DNA of 64,000 nucleotides from Fimbriimonadaceae bacterium (lineage in GTDB: Bacteria; Armatimonadota; Fimbriimonadia; Fimbriimonadales; Fimbriimonadaceae). Where the stretch lies: NCBI GenBank assembly GCA_022843485.1, contig JALHNM010000001.1:782611-846610 (forward strand). Direction: 5' to 3'. Under the pieces are notes generated by a model. That model ran no database searches. It was given only the letters and a program-made list of their open reading frames with translations, and was not told the DNA's origin. This document shows, one piece after another, positions 1-8,225 of the stretch (position 1 is the first letter of the stretch; every line of letters begins with the position of its first letter). The position numbers and the translations under genes are program-made.

Positions 1-1
1 G

Positions 2-499
2 ACGGGTCGGCGGCCAGTCTGGTACCGCCCTCCGGGGGGGCAGCGCGACGCCGAGGTCGGGGCCGCGGCGCGTTCGCTCGGGCTGAGGCTCGCGCTCTGG
101 TCCGCCGAGGGGGCGGACTACACGACCTTCGCGGGCAACCCCCACGCCGAGACGATCCTGCGCAACGTCCTGCGCAACGTGCACCCAGGGGCGGTGGTCA
201 TCCTCCACGACCCGATGCCCGGCACCTTGCAGGTCCTTCCCTCGATCATCCTCGCGCTCCGCCTGCAAGGGTACGAGTTCGTGACGTTGAGCGAGCTGGC
301 CGCCCAGCCTGGGGCGGTCACGACGGGGTCGCCGGCCGTACGGCGGAACCCGGCCCTGGCCCGCCGGGAGCTCGAGCGGATCGGGTATCTTCCGGGGCTC
401 ACTCAAGGGAAGCCGCATGAGAATCCGCAACAAAGAGCTCCGCAACCGCCGGCGACGAAAGGTCAAGCGCGTGAAGGAGTTGATCAAGGAGGCCGTTGA
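2..499 (+). CDS. Polysaccharide deacetylase (NodB domain), C-terminal part
   Basis: Partial gene entering from the left edge in frame 2. The visible part carries two hallmarks of carbohydrate esterase family 4: the YRPPGG motif near the edge (motif 3) and GAVVILHD about 40 residues later (motif 5, with the metal or catalytic histidine). Known members remove N- or O-acetyl groups from cell-wall or surface polysaccharides. After the LSEL segment that usually ends the domain there is a tail of about 65 residues that becomes low complexity and overlaps the next gene by 83 bases in another frame. The true C-terminus could therefore be less conserved than the domain. The N-terminus and any signal peptide are outside the window. 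Confidence 0.85.
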   Translation, partial: TGRRPVWYRPPGGQRDAEVGAAARSLGLRLALWSAEGADYTTFAGNPHAETILRNVLRNVHPGAVVILHDPMPGTLQVLPSIILALRLQGYEFVTLSELAAQPGAVTTGSPAVRRNPALARRELERIGYLPGLTQGKPHENPQQRAPQPPATKGQAREGVDQGGR

Positions 500-773
500 G
501 CTCGCGAAGTCGGGCAAAAAGGCGCCGAAGGGCCAGCGCACCGCCGAGCCCCGCGCCCCCAAGCGACCCGCCCCGAAGGCCGTGAAGGACGAGGCCGCCG
601 CTCCGGCCGCCGACAAGCCCAAGCGGGCCCCGAAGGCCAAGAAGACCGAGGACACGGCTCCGGCGGCGCCCGCTGAGGCTCCTGTCGATGCTGCTGTCGC
701 CGCTCCGGCCGAGACCCCGTCGGATGCCCCCGCCGTCGCCGAGGCCCCGGCCGAACCGTCGGACGCGGGCTAA
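417..773 (+). CDS. Small basic protein with Ala/Pro-rich acidic tail
   Basis: Predicted 118 residues. The first 35 are strongly basic (MRIRNKELRNRRRRKVKR, then a helix with AVELAKSGKKAP). The rest is a low-complexity Ala/Pro/Glu/Asp tail resembling histone-H1-like or ribosome-associated tails. I do not recognise the family; the basic helix is only vaguely like bS20. An AAGGGAAG stretch five bases before the ATG could be the ribosome site. The start lies 83 bases inside the end of the deacetylase frame. An alternative GTG at 471 would remove the basic head, which I think less likely because that head looks selected. Nucleic-acid binding is an inference from charge only. Confidence 0.55.
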   Translation: MRIRNKELRNRRRRKVKRVKELIKEAVELAKSGKKAPKGQRTAEPRAPKRPAPKAVKDEAAAPAADKPKRAPKAKKTEDTAPAAPAEAPVDAAVAAPAETPSDAPAVAEAPAEPSDAG

Positions 774-849
774 GCCCCCGGTTCGCCCCCTCTCCGGGCC
801 GAGCCGGCAACGGCGAGGGGCCCGACGAGCGTAGGACAGGCGACCGGTC

Positions 850-2613
850 ATGAAGCTGCCCCCCTTCGCCACGAGCCCTCCCCACCTTGGCCAGGGCTCG
901 GCCGATCCCGGGGCCCTCGAGGGCCTGGCGGCGTACCTACGGGACCACCCGGAGACCGACAAGGACGACGTCCCGACGTTGGCCGAGCGGTTCGGGGTGC
1001 CGACCCCGTTCTTGACGAGCGTGGTGGAAGGGCTCCGTGTCCCCCCGCCCGCTCGGCCTTGGTACGAGGTCGCGCTCGTCGGCGCGTGGTCGTGGCTCTC
1101 GGAGGTGGGGGCGCGGCTTGCGAACTGGGCCCGGTCGATCACCGACCGCCCGCTCGTGTTCGTCGCCTGGACGGGCGTCCTCTTTGTCCTTCTGTCCGTG
1201 GTCATCGAGAGCTTGCCGCTCCCGTTCCGGCTCGACTCGACCCTCGTGACGGGGAGCCTGCTCGTGGTCTGCCTTGGGATGCACCTGGCCTGCTACGCCC
1301 GTTTCGGCATCGTGCGGTACCCGGCGTACGGGGCGGTGATGGCGTTCGTCGCGCTGCTCCTGGGCCAGGTCGCGACCTTGAGCGTGGCCGATCCCCGGCA
1401 GCGGGTGGTTCTGGCCCTGGTGGTCTCGGCGCTGTTGGCGTTCGTCTATGGAGGCCTGGGTGCGGCGGCGGCGGTCATCGGTGCCTGGGGCCGGGTGCGC
1501 CGGGCGCGTCGGGCGCGGTTCGCCCAGAGCCGGCAGGAGATGCTCGACCGCCTCTTCGAGCTCAAGGAGCGGCTGCGGTCGCTCCCCGAGGGCTCGACGG
1601 CCCTCGACCCACCGCCGGGGCGGCTCGTCGTCTGGGCGAGCCGCCCCGACTACCCGCTCCTTGCGTTCGCGGTCGGGTTCGGGGCGGGGTTCGTGCGGGT
1701 GGTCGCGGTGGCGCTCGGTCGGCTTGCGGACCCCACGCTCGGCAGCGTGACCCTGCTCACGCTGTTCTTCAACCTTGGGGGCGGGGTGCTTGGTCTGGCC
1801 CTGTTCGCATTCGCGACCGGCCTTGCCCGATCGGCCAGGGCCGCCGTGGTCGCGGCCCTGTGTGTCTTCGCCGGGTTGACCTTGGCCACGGGGTTGCCTC
1901 TCGGCCCGTTTGGGCCGGGGTACCTGGTGCGCAGCGTCTCGAGCCCGGGCATGATCCTAGGGGCGGCTCTGGTCGCCGGGTTCGGGCTCGTGGTCGGGCT
2001 CGCCACCGCTCTTCAGCGGCACACCGAACGCGAGGGCCTGCTTCGAGGCGACGACCCGGCGGCGATGCTCGCAGAGCGGGTGCTGCTCGAACGGCGGCTC
2101 CAATCGGCGGGCGGTGAGACGTGCGTGATGTCCGTCGACGTCGCCAAGAGCACGAAGATGAAGGAGGGCGCCGACCCGCTCATCGTCGAGTGGACGTTCC
2201 GGGAGTACCAGCGGCTAGTCGCACGGGCGACGGAGGCGGAAGGGGGCGACGTGCTCTCGACGACCGGGGACGGGGCGGTGTGCAGCTTCAACCACCCTGC
2301 GTCGGCCCTCGCTGCGGCCCGGCGGCTCCACTCCGAGCTCCCACGGTTCAACCAGCGCGTCAACCGGCTCAAGGACCCGTTCCGGTTGCGGGTCGGGCTG
2401 CACAGCGACCAGGTCCAAGCCGCTCTCGGCGACGTTCAGTTCACGCACGCCATCGACGTCGCCGCCCACGTCCAGAAGCACGCCCCCGTCGGCGGCATCC
2501 TCGTCACCGAGGCCGTGGCCTCCCGTCTGCCCGAGGAAGGCTTGGCCGCCCTCCGCGAGACCGTCGAAGGGTGCAACGTCTTCCTCGTCGTCAACCCGAC
2601 GCTAGGCGCATGA
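850..2613 (+). CDS. Membrane protein with C-terminal class III nucleotide cyclase domain
   Basis: 587 residues. Residues 1-80 are soluble. Around 100-220 and 270-400 there are two blocks of hydrophobic helices (about eight to ten segments) separated by a basic, helical stretch. From about 425 the sequence is a class III adenylate/guanylate cyclase homology domain. The two metal-binding aspartates are visible in SVDVAKST (Asp430) and TTGDGAVCSF (Asp474), 44 residues apart as in the family, and RVGLHSDQV follows. The domain would make a cyclic nucleotide second messenger in the cytoplasm under control of the membrane part. Substrate (ATP or GTP) cannot be read securely. The stop overlaps the lipB start (ATGA), so the two are co-translated. 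Confidence 0.8.
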   Translation: MKLPPFATSPPHLGQGSADPGALEGLAAYLRDHPETDKDDVPTLAERFGVPTPFLTSVVEGLRVPPPARPWYEVALVGAWSWLSEVGARLANWARSITDRPLVFVAWTGVLFVLLSVVIESLPLPFRLDSTLVTGSLLVVCLGMHLACYARFGIVRYPAYGAVMAFVALLLGQVATLSVADPRQRVVLALVVSALLAFVYGGLGAAAAVIGAWGRVRRARRARFAQSRQEMLDRLFELKERLRSLPEGSTALDPPPGRLVVWASRPDYPLLAFAVGFGAGFVRVVAVALGRLADPTLGSVTLLTLFFNLGGGVLGLALFAFATGLARSARAAVVAALCVFAGLTLATGLPLGPFGPGYLVRSVSSPGMILGAALVAGFGLVVGLATALQRHTEREGLLRGDDPAAMLAERVLLERRLQSAGGETCVMSVDVAKSTKMKEGADPLIVEWTFREYQRLVARATEAEGGDVLSTTGDGAVCSFNHPASALAAARRLHSELPRFNQRVNRLKDPFRLRVGLHSDQVQAALGDVQFTHAIDVAAHVQKHAPVGGILVTEAVASRLPEEGLAALRETVEGCNVFLVVNPTLGA

Positions 2614-3248
2614 GAGTCATCGACCTGGGGCGGATGGGTTACGAGGCGGCGTGGGACGTCCAGCGGGAGGTGGCCGAGTTGGTGCTCTCGGGGGCAGAGG
2701 ACGCGTTGCTCGTGGTCGAGCACGACCCCGTGCTGACTCTGGGGGCCGCGTTCCAGGAGTCGAACCTCCTGCTGCCCGCCGACGAGTACCGGTCACGGGG
2801 GATCGACGTCGTTCGGACGGACAGGGGGGGCGACGTGACGTACCACGGGCCGGGCCAGCTGGTCGTGTACCCAGTGTTCGACCTCAACCGGCACGGCCGC
2901 GACCTCCACCGGTGGATGCGGGGCCTTGAGGAGGCGGTGATCCTGGCCGTCGGCGAGTTCGGCCTTGCCGGGTGGCGGTTCCCCCCGCACACCGGGGTCT
3001 GGGTGGGCGACCCGGGGACGGGCGCCCGCAAGGTGGCGGCGATCGGGGTCAAGGTCCGCAGGTGGGTCAACCTACACGGCGTCGCGCTCAACTGCGACGC
3101 CGACCTCTCGCCGTTCGGGCTCATCGTGCCCTGCGGGATCCAGGGGTTCGGGGTGACGTCGATCGCTCAGGAGACGGGGCGGACCGTGACCGTCGAGGAC
3201 GCGAAGGCCCCGATCGAGCGGGCGTTCCGGGCGACCTTCCCCGGGTGA
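2610..3248 (+). CDS. lipB: Octanoyl-[acyl-carrier-protein]:protein N-octanoyltransferase
   Basis: 212 residues, the normal size for LipB, which moves octanoyl from ACP to lipoyl domains of 2-oxoacid dehydrogenases and GcvH in the first step of lipoate synthesis. The signature RGGDVTYHGPGQ starts at residue 72. The conserved lysine is in RKVAAIGVKV (Lys141), and the catalytic cysteine is in IVPCGI (Cys175). The ATG at 2610 overlaps the stop of the cyclase gene by four bases; this start matches the family N-terminus, so the longer open frame upstream is not used. LipA is not in the window. Confidence 0.95.
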   Translation: MRVIDLGRMGYEAAWDVQREVAELVLSGAEDALLVVEHDPVLTLGAAFQESNLLLPADEYRSRGIDVVRTDRGGDVTYHGPGQLVVYPVFDLNRHGRDLHRWMRGLEEAVILAVGEFGLAGWRFPPHTGVWVGDPGTGARKVAAIGVKVRRWVNLHGVALNCDADLSPFGLIVPCGIQGFGVTSIAQETGRTVTVEDAKAPIERAFRATFPG

Positions 3249-3284
3249 CGCCCCTAGCACAGGGGGGCGCCACCCGGGTGGCCC

Positions 3285-4139
3285 TCAGGTGTTGGCCTCG
3301 CCGCCGATGATCCCGGAGAGGTCGACGGGCAGCGTGTAGGTGTCGCACTCGGCCTGGCCGCGGGGGCAGCCGCTGCGGGACTTGCCCTCGATCTTGCCGT
3401 TCCGGCCATGGCGTTTGGCGTGACCGTCGGCGAAGCTCACGTTGAAGCCGTCTCCGTGGCGAGGGGCGCCGGGCATAATGACCCCGCCGAAGAGCCCTTG
3501 GCGGAGCAGGTCTTGCAGCGTCGGCCGGCGGAAGCCCTTCATGATCTCGCCCTCCGGCATCTGGGGCAGGAGCCAGAACGCGTCGTAGAAGGCGACCGTC
3601 TTGGACGGCTCCTCGATCTGGCCGCTGTGGATGACGGGGTCCTCGGAGTGGAGCGAGGCGATGCCGGGGTCCTGGAAGAGGGCCCAGTTGAACCCGTAGG
3701 ATGACTGCTCGGAGAACTTCGTGAACCGAACGTTCGGGGGCTGGGCGATGCCGAACGTCCAGGGGAAGAGGTTGGCCAGGTTCACCGCTCCCGGTTTGCT
3801 CGGGCACTGCATGACGTCCTTGCTCTTTGTGTAGGGCTCGTGGGCGTCGAACACGGTGAAGAAATCGTTGTCCGTCGTGAAGATGAGCGTGATGACGTTC
3901 GCCCCGCTGCCACCCAGGTCGCGCTGGCGGCTGTACATGCTTTGGGCGAAGTAGTCGTCGTGGTCGTTGATGTAAAGCTGCACGGCCGTGGCGAGCTGCT
4001 TTGCGTTGGACAGGCAGCTACTGGCCTTCGCCGCCTCCTTCGCTTGGGCGAAGACGGGGAAGAGGATCGCGGCGAGGATCGCGATGATGGCGATGACGAC
4101 GAGAAGTTCGATCAGAGTGAACGCGCGATGAGTTTTCAT
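3285..4139 (-). CDS. DUF1559-type prepilin-like protein (type II secretion/pseudopilin N-terminus)
   Basis: 284 residues. The N-terminus is a type IV prepilin cleavage/methylation signal, [20 protein letters not shown], followed by the hydrophobic helix and [12 protein letters not shown]. The C-terminal half has the [14 protein letters not shown] segment, a variant of the H-X9-DG motif of DUF1559 proteins, which are expanded in Planctomycetes and Armatimonadota. It is probably processed by a prepilin peptidase and displayed as a pseudopilin or surface protein; its exact role is unknown. The ATG at 4139 was preferred to a GTG at 4145 because the basic KTHR precedes the signal directly and a GAGGTG lies just upstream. 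The frame carries several Cys residues near the C-terminus. Confidence 0.9.
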   Translation of the reverse strand: MKTHRAFTLIELLVVIAIIAILAAILFPVFAQAKEAAKASSCLSNAKQLATAVQLYINDHDDYFAQSMYSRQRDLGGSGANVITLIFTTDNDFFTVFDAHEPYTKSKDVMQCPSKPGAVNLANLFPWTFGIAQPPNVRFTKFSEQSSYGFNWALFQDPGIASLHSEDPVIHSGQIEEPSKTVAFYDAFWLLPQMPEGEIMKGFRRPTLQDLLRQGLFGGVIMPGAPRHGDGFNVSFADGHAKRHGRNGKIEGKSRSGCPRGQAECDTYTLPVDLSGIIGGEANT

Positions 4140-4194
4140 GGGCACCTCGGGTCAGGAGCGGCCAGGACGGCCCCATTATGACGCCCTGCGCGGG

Positions 4195-4200
4195 TAGATT
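4195..4200 (+). promoter_or_regulatory. -10 element TAGATT of the Pmp3 gene
   Basis: TAGATT ends 10 bases before the ATG at 4211. The expected transcript would begin at or next to the start codon (leaderless). This decides the short start over an upstream in-frame ATG at 4178. Confidence 0.55.
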
Positions 4201-4210
4201 GCGACTGCCC

Positions 4211-4372
4211 ATGAATTGGCTCCGCGTGATCGTCTGCATCGTCCTTCCCCCCTTGGCGGTCGTGGATAAGGGAGTCAAGCCCGTGATCCTGACGGCTGTG
4301 CTCACGTTCCTCGGGTACATCCCCGGTGTCGTGAGCGCCCTGGTCTACACCTCGATGCCCCCGCGGGGGTGA
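4211..4372 (+). CDS. Pmp3/YqaE family small membrane protein (UPF0057)
   Basis: 53 residues with two transmembrane segments. The pattern IVCIVLPPLAVVDKG, then LTFLGYIPGVVSALV, matches the Pmp3/YqaE family, in which ILPPL and LGYIPG are the diagnostic motifs. Family members are small hydrophobic proteins linked to membrane potential and cation or stress tolerance. The start at 4211 gives the standard family length and sits 10 bases after a TAGATT hexamer. It is a stand-alone gene between the divergent prepilin gene and the convergent fasciclin gene. Confidence 0.85.
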   Translation: MNWLRVIVCIVLPPLAVVDKGVKPVILTAVLTFLGYIPGVVSALVYTSMPPRG

Positions 4373-4418
4373 GGGGGCCGGCGCCGAGCGGCGACGGCCC
4401 TGGGGTGGTCGTACCGCC

Positions 4419-4820
4419 TTAGTTCGGCATGATCACGGTGTCGATCACGTGGATGACCCCGTTGTCGGCCTCGACGTCGGTCGCGGTAATGTTTGCGCCC
4501 TCGATCTTGGGGCCGCCGTCCGCGCTGATCTTGGCCGTTCCGCCCTGGACGGTCGTGACCTCGCTCATCCCCATGACCTCGGCGGCCATGTGCTTGCCCG
4601 CGACGACGTGGTAGGTCAGGATCGCGGTGAGCTTGTCCTTGTCGGCGAGGACGGCGTTGAGCGTCTCGGCGTCGATCTTGGCGAACGCCTCGTCGGTCGG
4701 GGCGAAGACGGTGAAGGGGCCGGCGCCCTTGAGCGTGTCGACGAGGCCCGCTTCGGTGACGGCCTTGGCGAGGGTGTTGAAGGAGCCGTGGTTAACGGCG
4801 ATGTCCACGATGTCTGGCAT
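4419..4820 (-). CDS. Fasciclin (FAS1) domain protein
   Basis: 133 residues, a single FAS1 domain. It has the H1 motif [14 protein letters not shown], the central YHVV (YH motif) and the C-terminal [12 protein letters not shown] (H2). FAS1 domains act in cell adhesion or surface organisation. No signal peptide is visible with the chosen start (MPDIVDIA), so export is uncertain. That ATG is preceded by AAGGA eleven bases upstream; a longer version starting at 4859 would only add a non-conserved Arg/Pro-rich head. The region upstream contains a Pho-box-like direct repeat (4894-4912). A second fasciclin gene lies at 54998-55810. Confidence 0.9.
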   Translation of the reverse strand: MPDIVDIAVNHGSFNTLAKAVTEAGLVDTLKGAGPFTVFAPTDEAFAKIDAETLNAVLADKDKLTAILTYHVVAGKHMAAEVMGMSEVTTVQGGTAKISADGGPKIEGANITATDVEADNGVIHVIDTVIMPN

Positions 4821-4893
4821 AGTTGTTCGGGTCCTTGGGGGCCGGTTGTCGGCCCCCATTTAGCTACTCGGGCACGGGGGCCAGCGTCCCGGG

Positions 4894-4912
4894 CTTAGCC
4901 TCGGCTTAACAC
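4894..4912 (+). promoter_or_regulatory. Pho-box-like direct repeat upstream of fasciclin gene
   Basis: Two octamers, CTTAGCCT and CTTAACAC, separated by CGG, giving an 11-base period. This is the PyTTAAPyPy-N3 layout known for cyanobacterial SphR/PhoB-type sites. Here the repeat reads on the + strand while the nearest gene that could use it, the fasciclin gene starting at 4820, is on the - strand. Three similar sites in the window are in the same orientation as their gene. Confidence 0.45.
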
Positions 4913-4932
4913 GGGCTGGGGCCATTGGCAGG

Positions 4933-6825
4933 TCAGTCGCGACGAAGGAACTCGCGCACGGACTCGGCCTGCCGCCGGGTGAGCGTGGGGACGGCGGCGA
5001 TCTCTTCGACCGAGGCCCGCCGGATCGCCTCGATCGAGCCGAACGTCCGCAACAGGAGCCGGCGCTTCTTAGGCCCGATCCCCGGGATCTCGTCGAGGAT
5101 CGAGCCTTGGATCGGCTTGTCGCGGAGCTTGCGGTGGTAGGCCAGGGCGAAGCGGTGCGCCTCGTCGCGCAGCCGCCGCAACAGCATGAGCCCGGGCGAG
5201 GTCAGCGGGAGGACGACTTCCCGGAACCTCGGCGAGGCCCCCTCTTCGCCCGCGTCCGAAGGGAGCGGCTCCGGGCCCTGCGCCGGTAGGTACAGGATCT
5301 CCTGCTTCTTGGCCAGGCCCACCATCGGCACGGTCAGCCCCAGCGCGTCTCGGGCCGCCAGGGCGGCCGAGAGCTGCCCCTTGCCCCCGTCGATCATCAT
5401 GAGGTCGGGCAGCCGGGCGAACTTCTCGTCCCCGTCGAGGTAGGCCCGTAGCCGTCGGGTCACGACCTCCTTCATCATCGCGAAGTCGTCCGGCGACTCG
5501 GGCGTGTAGCGCACTTTGAACCGCCGGTACTCGGCCTTCGCCGCCTCCCCGTTCTCCGCCACGACCATCGAGCCGACTGGCGCCTTGCCCTGGGTGTTCG
5601 AGATATCGTAGCCCTCGATGCGGAGCGCCGGGGTCGGCAGGGCGAGGGCCTCGGTGAGCTGCCCCACCGCCTCTTCGACCCATGCCTCTTTCTGGTCGAG
5701 CTCCATCGAGAACGCGCGCAGGGCCTGCTCGGCGTTCTGGGCGGCGAGCTCCACGAGCCGCAGCCCCTCCCCGCCTTGGGGCACCTCCACCGTCACCGCC
5801 GACCCCCGTTTCTGGCGCAGCCAGGACTGGACGATGTGCCGCTCGACGATCTCCACCGGCAGCAGAACTTCGCGCGGGACTTCGGGAGCGTCGGCGTAGT
5901 ACTGCTTGACGAACTCCTGTACCGCCTCGCCCGGGGCGACCTCCCTGCTGCCGTCGAGCATGTAGTGGCGCTGGCCGATGAGCCGCCCGCCCCGGATGTA
6001 GAGGATCTGCACCGCCGAGCCCCGGTCGTCCTTGACCACGGCGAGCACGTCCCGGTCCTGCCCGTCCCCGCTCAGCACCTTTTGCTTCTCGAGCACGCCC
6101 TCGAGCGCGGCGATCCGGTCGCGGGTCTTGGCCGCCTTCTCGAACTCGAGTTCCTCGGCCTGCCGCCCCATCTCGGCCCGAAGCTCGTCGATCAGCCCCG
6201 TCTCCTTGCCCTCCAGGAACCGCTGAACCTGCCCGATGACCTCGGCGTACTCGGCCTTCGGGCTCAGTCCGGCGCAAGGGGCGAGGCACTGACCGAGGTG
6301 GTGATAGAGGCAGGGCTTCTGCTCGGCCCGGCCGCTCCAGCTCTTGCCGCAGGGGATGAGGGGGAACACCTTGTGGAGCAGGCGCAGGGTGTCGCGCACG
6401 GCCCAGGTGCTGGCGTAGGGCCCGAAGACCTTGCCCGCCCCCCGCTTGGGGTGCCGGGTGAAGAGCACCCGGGGGTAGGCCTCCTTGGTCACCACGATGT
6501 AGGGGTAGCTCTTGTCGTCGCGGAGGAGGACGTTGTAGGGCGGGCGGTGCTCCTTGATGAGGTTGCACTCGAGCACGAGGGCCTCAAGCTCGGAGTCGAC
6601 CACGATCCACTCGATGTCCTGCACCCGCGCGACCATGCGGGCGATGCGGGGGCTGTGCTTGGCGCTGGGCTGGAAGTAGCTCCGGACGCGGTTCTTGAGG
6701 CTGATCGCCTTGCCGACGTAGAGCACTTCGCCCTTCTCGTCGCGGTAGAGGTAGCACCCGGGCGAGCCGGGCACCGACTTCAGGCGCTCGGCGACGCTGT
6801 CGGGCAGGGCTCGGGTCTTGGGCAC
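4933..6825 (-). CDS. uvrC: UvrABC excinuclease subunit C
   Basis: 630 residues, full length. UvrC makes the two incisions around bulky DNA lesions after UvrA/UvrB loading. The N-terminal GIY-YIG nuclease is visible as SPGCYLYRDEKGEVLYVGKA. A Cys cluster (CGKSW, KPCLYHHLGQCLAPC), the UVR helix around residue 205 (EMGRQAEELEFEKAAKTRD), the RNase H-like domain (GYDISNTQG, MIDGGKGQLSAA) and C-terminal helix-hairpin-helix motifs (IPGIGPKKRRLLLRTFGS) follow in order. The start codon is GTG at 6825. It lies downstream of the tRNA gene on the same strand. Confidence 0.97.
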   Translation of the reverse strand: MPKTRALPDSVAERLKSVPGSPGCYLYRDEKGEVLYVGKAISLKNRVRSYFQPSAKHSPRIARMVARVQDIEWIVVDSELEALVLECNLIKEHRPPYNVLLRDDKSYPYIVVTKEAYPRVLFTRHPKRGAGKVFGPYASTWAVRDTLRLLHKVFPLIPCGKSWSGRAEQKPCLYHHLGQCLAPCAGLSPKAEYAEVIGQVQRFLEGKETGLIDELRAEMGRQAEELEFEKAAKTRDRIAALEGVLEKQKVLSGDGQDRDVLAVVKDDRGSAVQILYIRGGRLIGQRHYMLDGSREVAPGEAVQEFVKQYYADAPEVPREVLLPVEIVERHIVQSWLRQKRGSAVTVEVPQGGEGLRLVELAAQNAEQALRAFSMELDQKEAWVEEAVGQLTEALALPTPALRIEGYDISNTQGKAPVGSMVVAENGEAAKAEYRRFKVRYTPESPDDFAMMKEVVTRRLRAYLDGDEKFARLPDLMMIDGGKGQLSAALAARDALGLTVPMVGLAKKQEILYLPAQGPEPLPSDAGEEGASPRFREVVLPLTSPGLMLLRRLRDEAHRFALAYHRKLRDKPIQGSILDEIPGIGPKKRRLLLRTFGSIEAIRRASVEEIAAVPTLTRRQAESVREFLRRD

Positions 6826-6870
6826 TTGGTCACGGGCTCCGGGCCGGGCGCGGGCCCGGGGTCGGAGGGA

Positions 6871-6945
6871 TGGTGGGCGGTACAGGACTTGAACCTGTGA
6901 CCCCTACAGTGTCATTGTAGTGCTCTACCACTGAGCTAACCGCCC
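6871..6945 (-). tRNA. tRNA-Val(GAC)
   Basis: On the minus strand the sequence folds as a complete cloverleaf. The acceptor GGGCGGT pairs with ACCGCCC, the D arm contains AGCTCAGTGGTAGAGC, the anticodon stem CTACA/TGTAG holds loop ATGACAC (anticodon GAC), and the T arm contains GGTTCAAGTCC. The 3' CCA is encoded. It is transcribed toward uvrC. Confidence 0.97.
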
Positions 6946-7045
6946 GCAGGGAGACGTAGTATGCCCCCCCGCTGCCGCTCAGTGCAAGCCCCCCGGGCCC
7001 CCCGGCACCCCCGGGCACCCGCCATGATCCCCAAGGGGCACATCG

Positions 7046-8104
7046 GTGGAGTGGTACGTCGCGGCGGTCGGGGGGGTGTATGGGCTGCTCCTCGTCGTGG
7101 CCCTCACCAACGCCCTGCTCGTCCCCCGTGTGGCCGGGCCCCGGCAAGCCCCAGGGGCCCGGCTATACGTCCTGATCCCCGCCCGCGACGAGGCGCAGAA
7201 CCTTCCGCTGTGCCTGCCCCCGCTCGTGGCGGCCGGGGCGCAGGTGTTCGTGTTCGACGACGAGTCGAGCGACGGTACGGCCGAGGTCGCGGCCTCGCTG
7301 GGGGCGACCGTCGTCCGTGCCGCCGGGCCGCCGCCCCCGGGCTGGACGGGCAAGAACCGCGCCTGCCACGAGCTGGCCAAGGTCGCGAGCGAGGCCTCCC
7401 CCGCCTCATGGCTGCTGTTCCTGGATGCCGACACCCGCCCTGAGCCCGGCTTCATCGAGGCGATGGCCAGGCTCGCCGAGACCGAGCGTGCCCCGGTCGT
7501 GACCGGCTTCCCCCGCTTCCTGCCTGGGGCCGGGCTGGAGCCGGCCTACCTGAGCTGGGTGCCGTGGCTGTTGCTGGCGACCAACCCCTTCGGCCTCGTC
7601 CGCCTCACCGGGGCCGGGCACAACGGGTTCACCAACGGCCAGGTCACGCTCTGGGAGGCCCGGGCCTACTGGGAGATCCGCCCCCACGAGCGGGTCGCCG
7701 GGCGGATCCTGGAGGACGTGCTCATCGGCCGCCTCCTCGCCCGCGAGCGGCGGAGGGTGGGGGTGGTCGACCTCTCGCGGGTGCTCGGGGTGCGCATGTA
7801 CCCCCGCCTGCGCGAGGCGGTGGACGGGATGTCGAAGAACTCCTACGAGATCACTGGCTCAGTGGCGGGGTCGGTGGCGCTGGCGCTGTTCCTGGTCGGG
7901 GTGGCGTGGGGTTGGCTCGTGTGGTGGCCGCTGCTCGGGCTGCTCGTAGCGGGGAAGCTGGTCACCGACGCCAAGGTGCGCACCCCTCTCTGGGTCTCCC
8001 CCCTCGCCCCCCTCACCCTCACCGCCGCCGCCCTCACCGTCCTCCGCTCGATCGCCTGGCACAAGACGGGCCGGGTCACCTGGAAGGGCCGGCGGTACGG
8101 GTAG
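7046..8104 (+). CDS. Family 2 glycosyltransferase with membrane segments
   Basis: 352 residues. One N-terminal transmembrane helix is followed by a GT2 (GT-A fold) domain: LYVLIPARDEAQNL, VFDDESSDGT (nucleotide-binding Asp) and LFLDADTRPEPGF (DxD-like metal site). Near the C-terminus two or three hydrophobic helices (residues about 265-340) follow. The arrangement and the GWTGKNRAC segment resemble CrtQ/HpnB-like membrane glycosyltransferases that act on lipids such as carotenoids or hopanoids, but the acceptor cannot be told. Start is GTG with an AAGGGG ribosome site about ten bases upstream. No pathway genes adjoin it. Confidence 0.85.
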   Translation: MEWYVAAVGGVYGLLLVVALTNALLVPRVAGPRQAPGARLYVLIPARDEAQNLPLCLPPLVAAGAQVFVFDDESSDGTAEVAASLGATVVRAAGPPPPGWTGKNRACHELAKVASEASPASWLLFLDADTRPEPGFIEAMARLAETERAPVVTGFPRFLPGAGLEPAYLSWVPWLLLATNPFGLVRLTGAGHNGFTNGQVTLWEARAYWEIRPHERVAGRILEDVLIGRLLARERRRVGVVDLSRVLGVRMYPRLREAVDGMSKNSYEITGSVAGSVALALFLVGVAWGWLVWWPLLGLLVAGKLVTDAKVRTPLWVSPLAPLTLTAAALTVLRSIAWHKTGRVTWKGRRYG

Positions 8105-8225
8105 TCGGGTGTGTTGTGGACTTGGTGGTGAGTCTCGATGTGGGCTGACCCGTCTTTAGACCGTTGAGGATCGGTAACCCGGCACTCGGGGTGTTAGCCC
8201 CTACTGCGGTCGACCCGGCCCAGGC

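Noticed and set aside
399..1205. Long minus-strand open frames opposite the basic protein and cyclase genes
   Set aside because: Arg/Gly/Ser-rich text with no motif; typical antisense shadow in GC-rich DNA.
5776..6900. Long plus-strand frame opposite uvrC
   Set aside because: Antisense to a certain gene; composition follows codon reversal.
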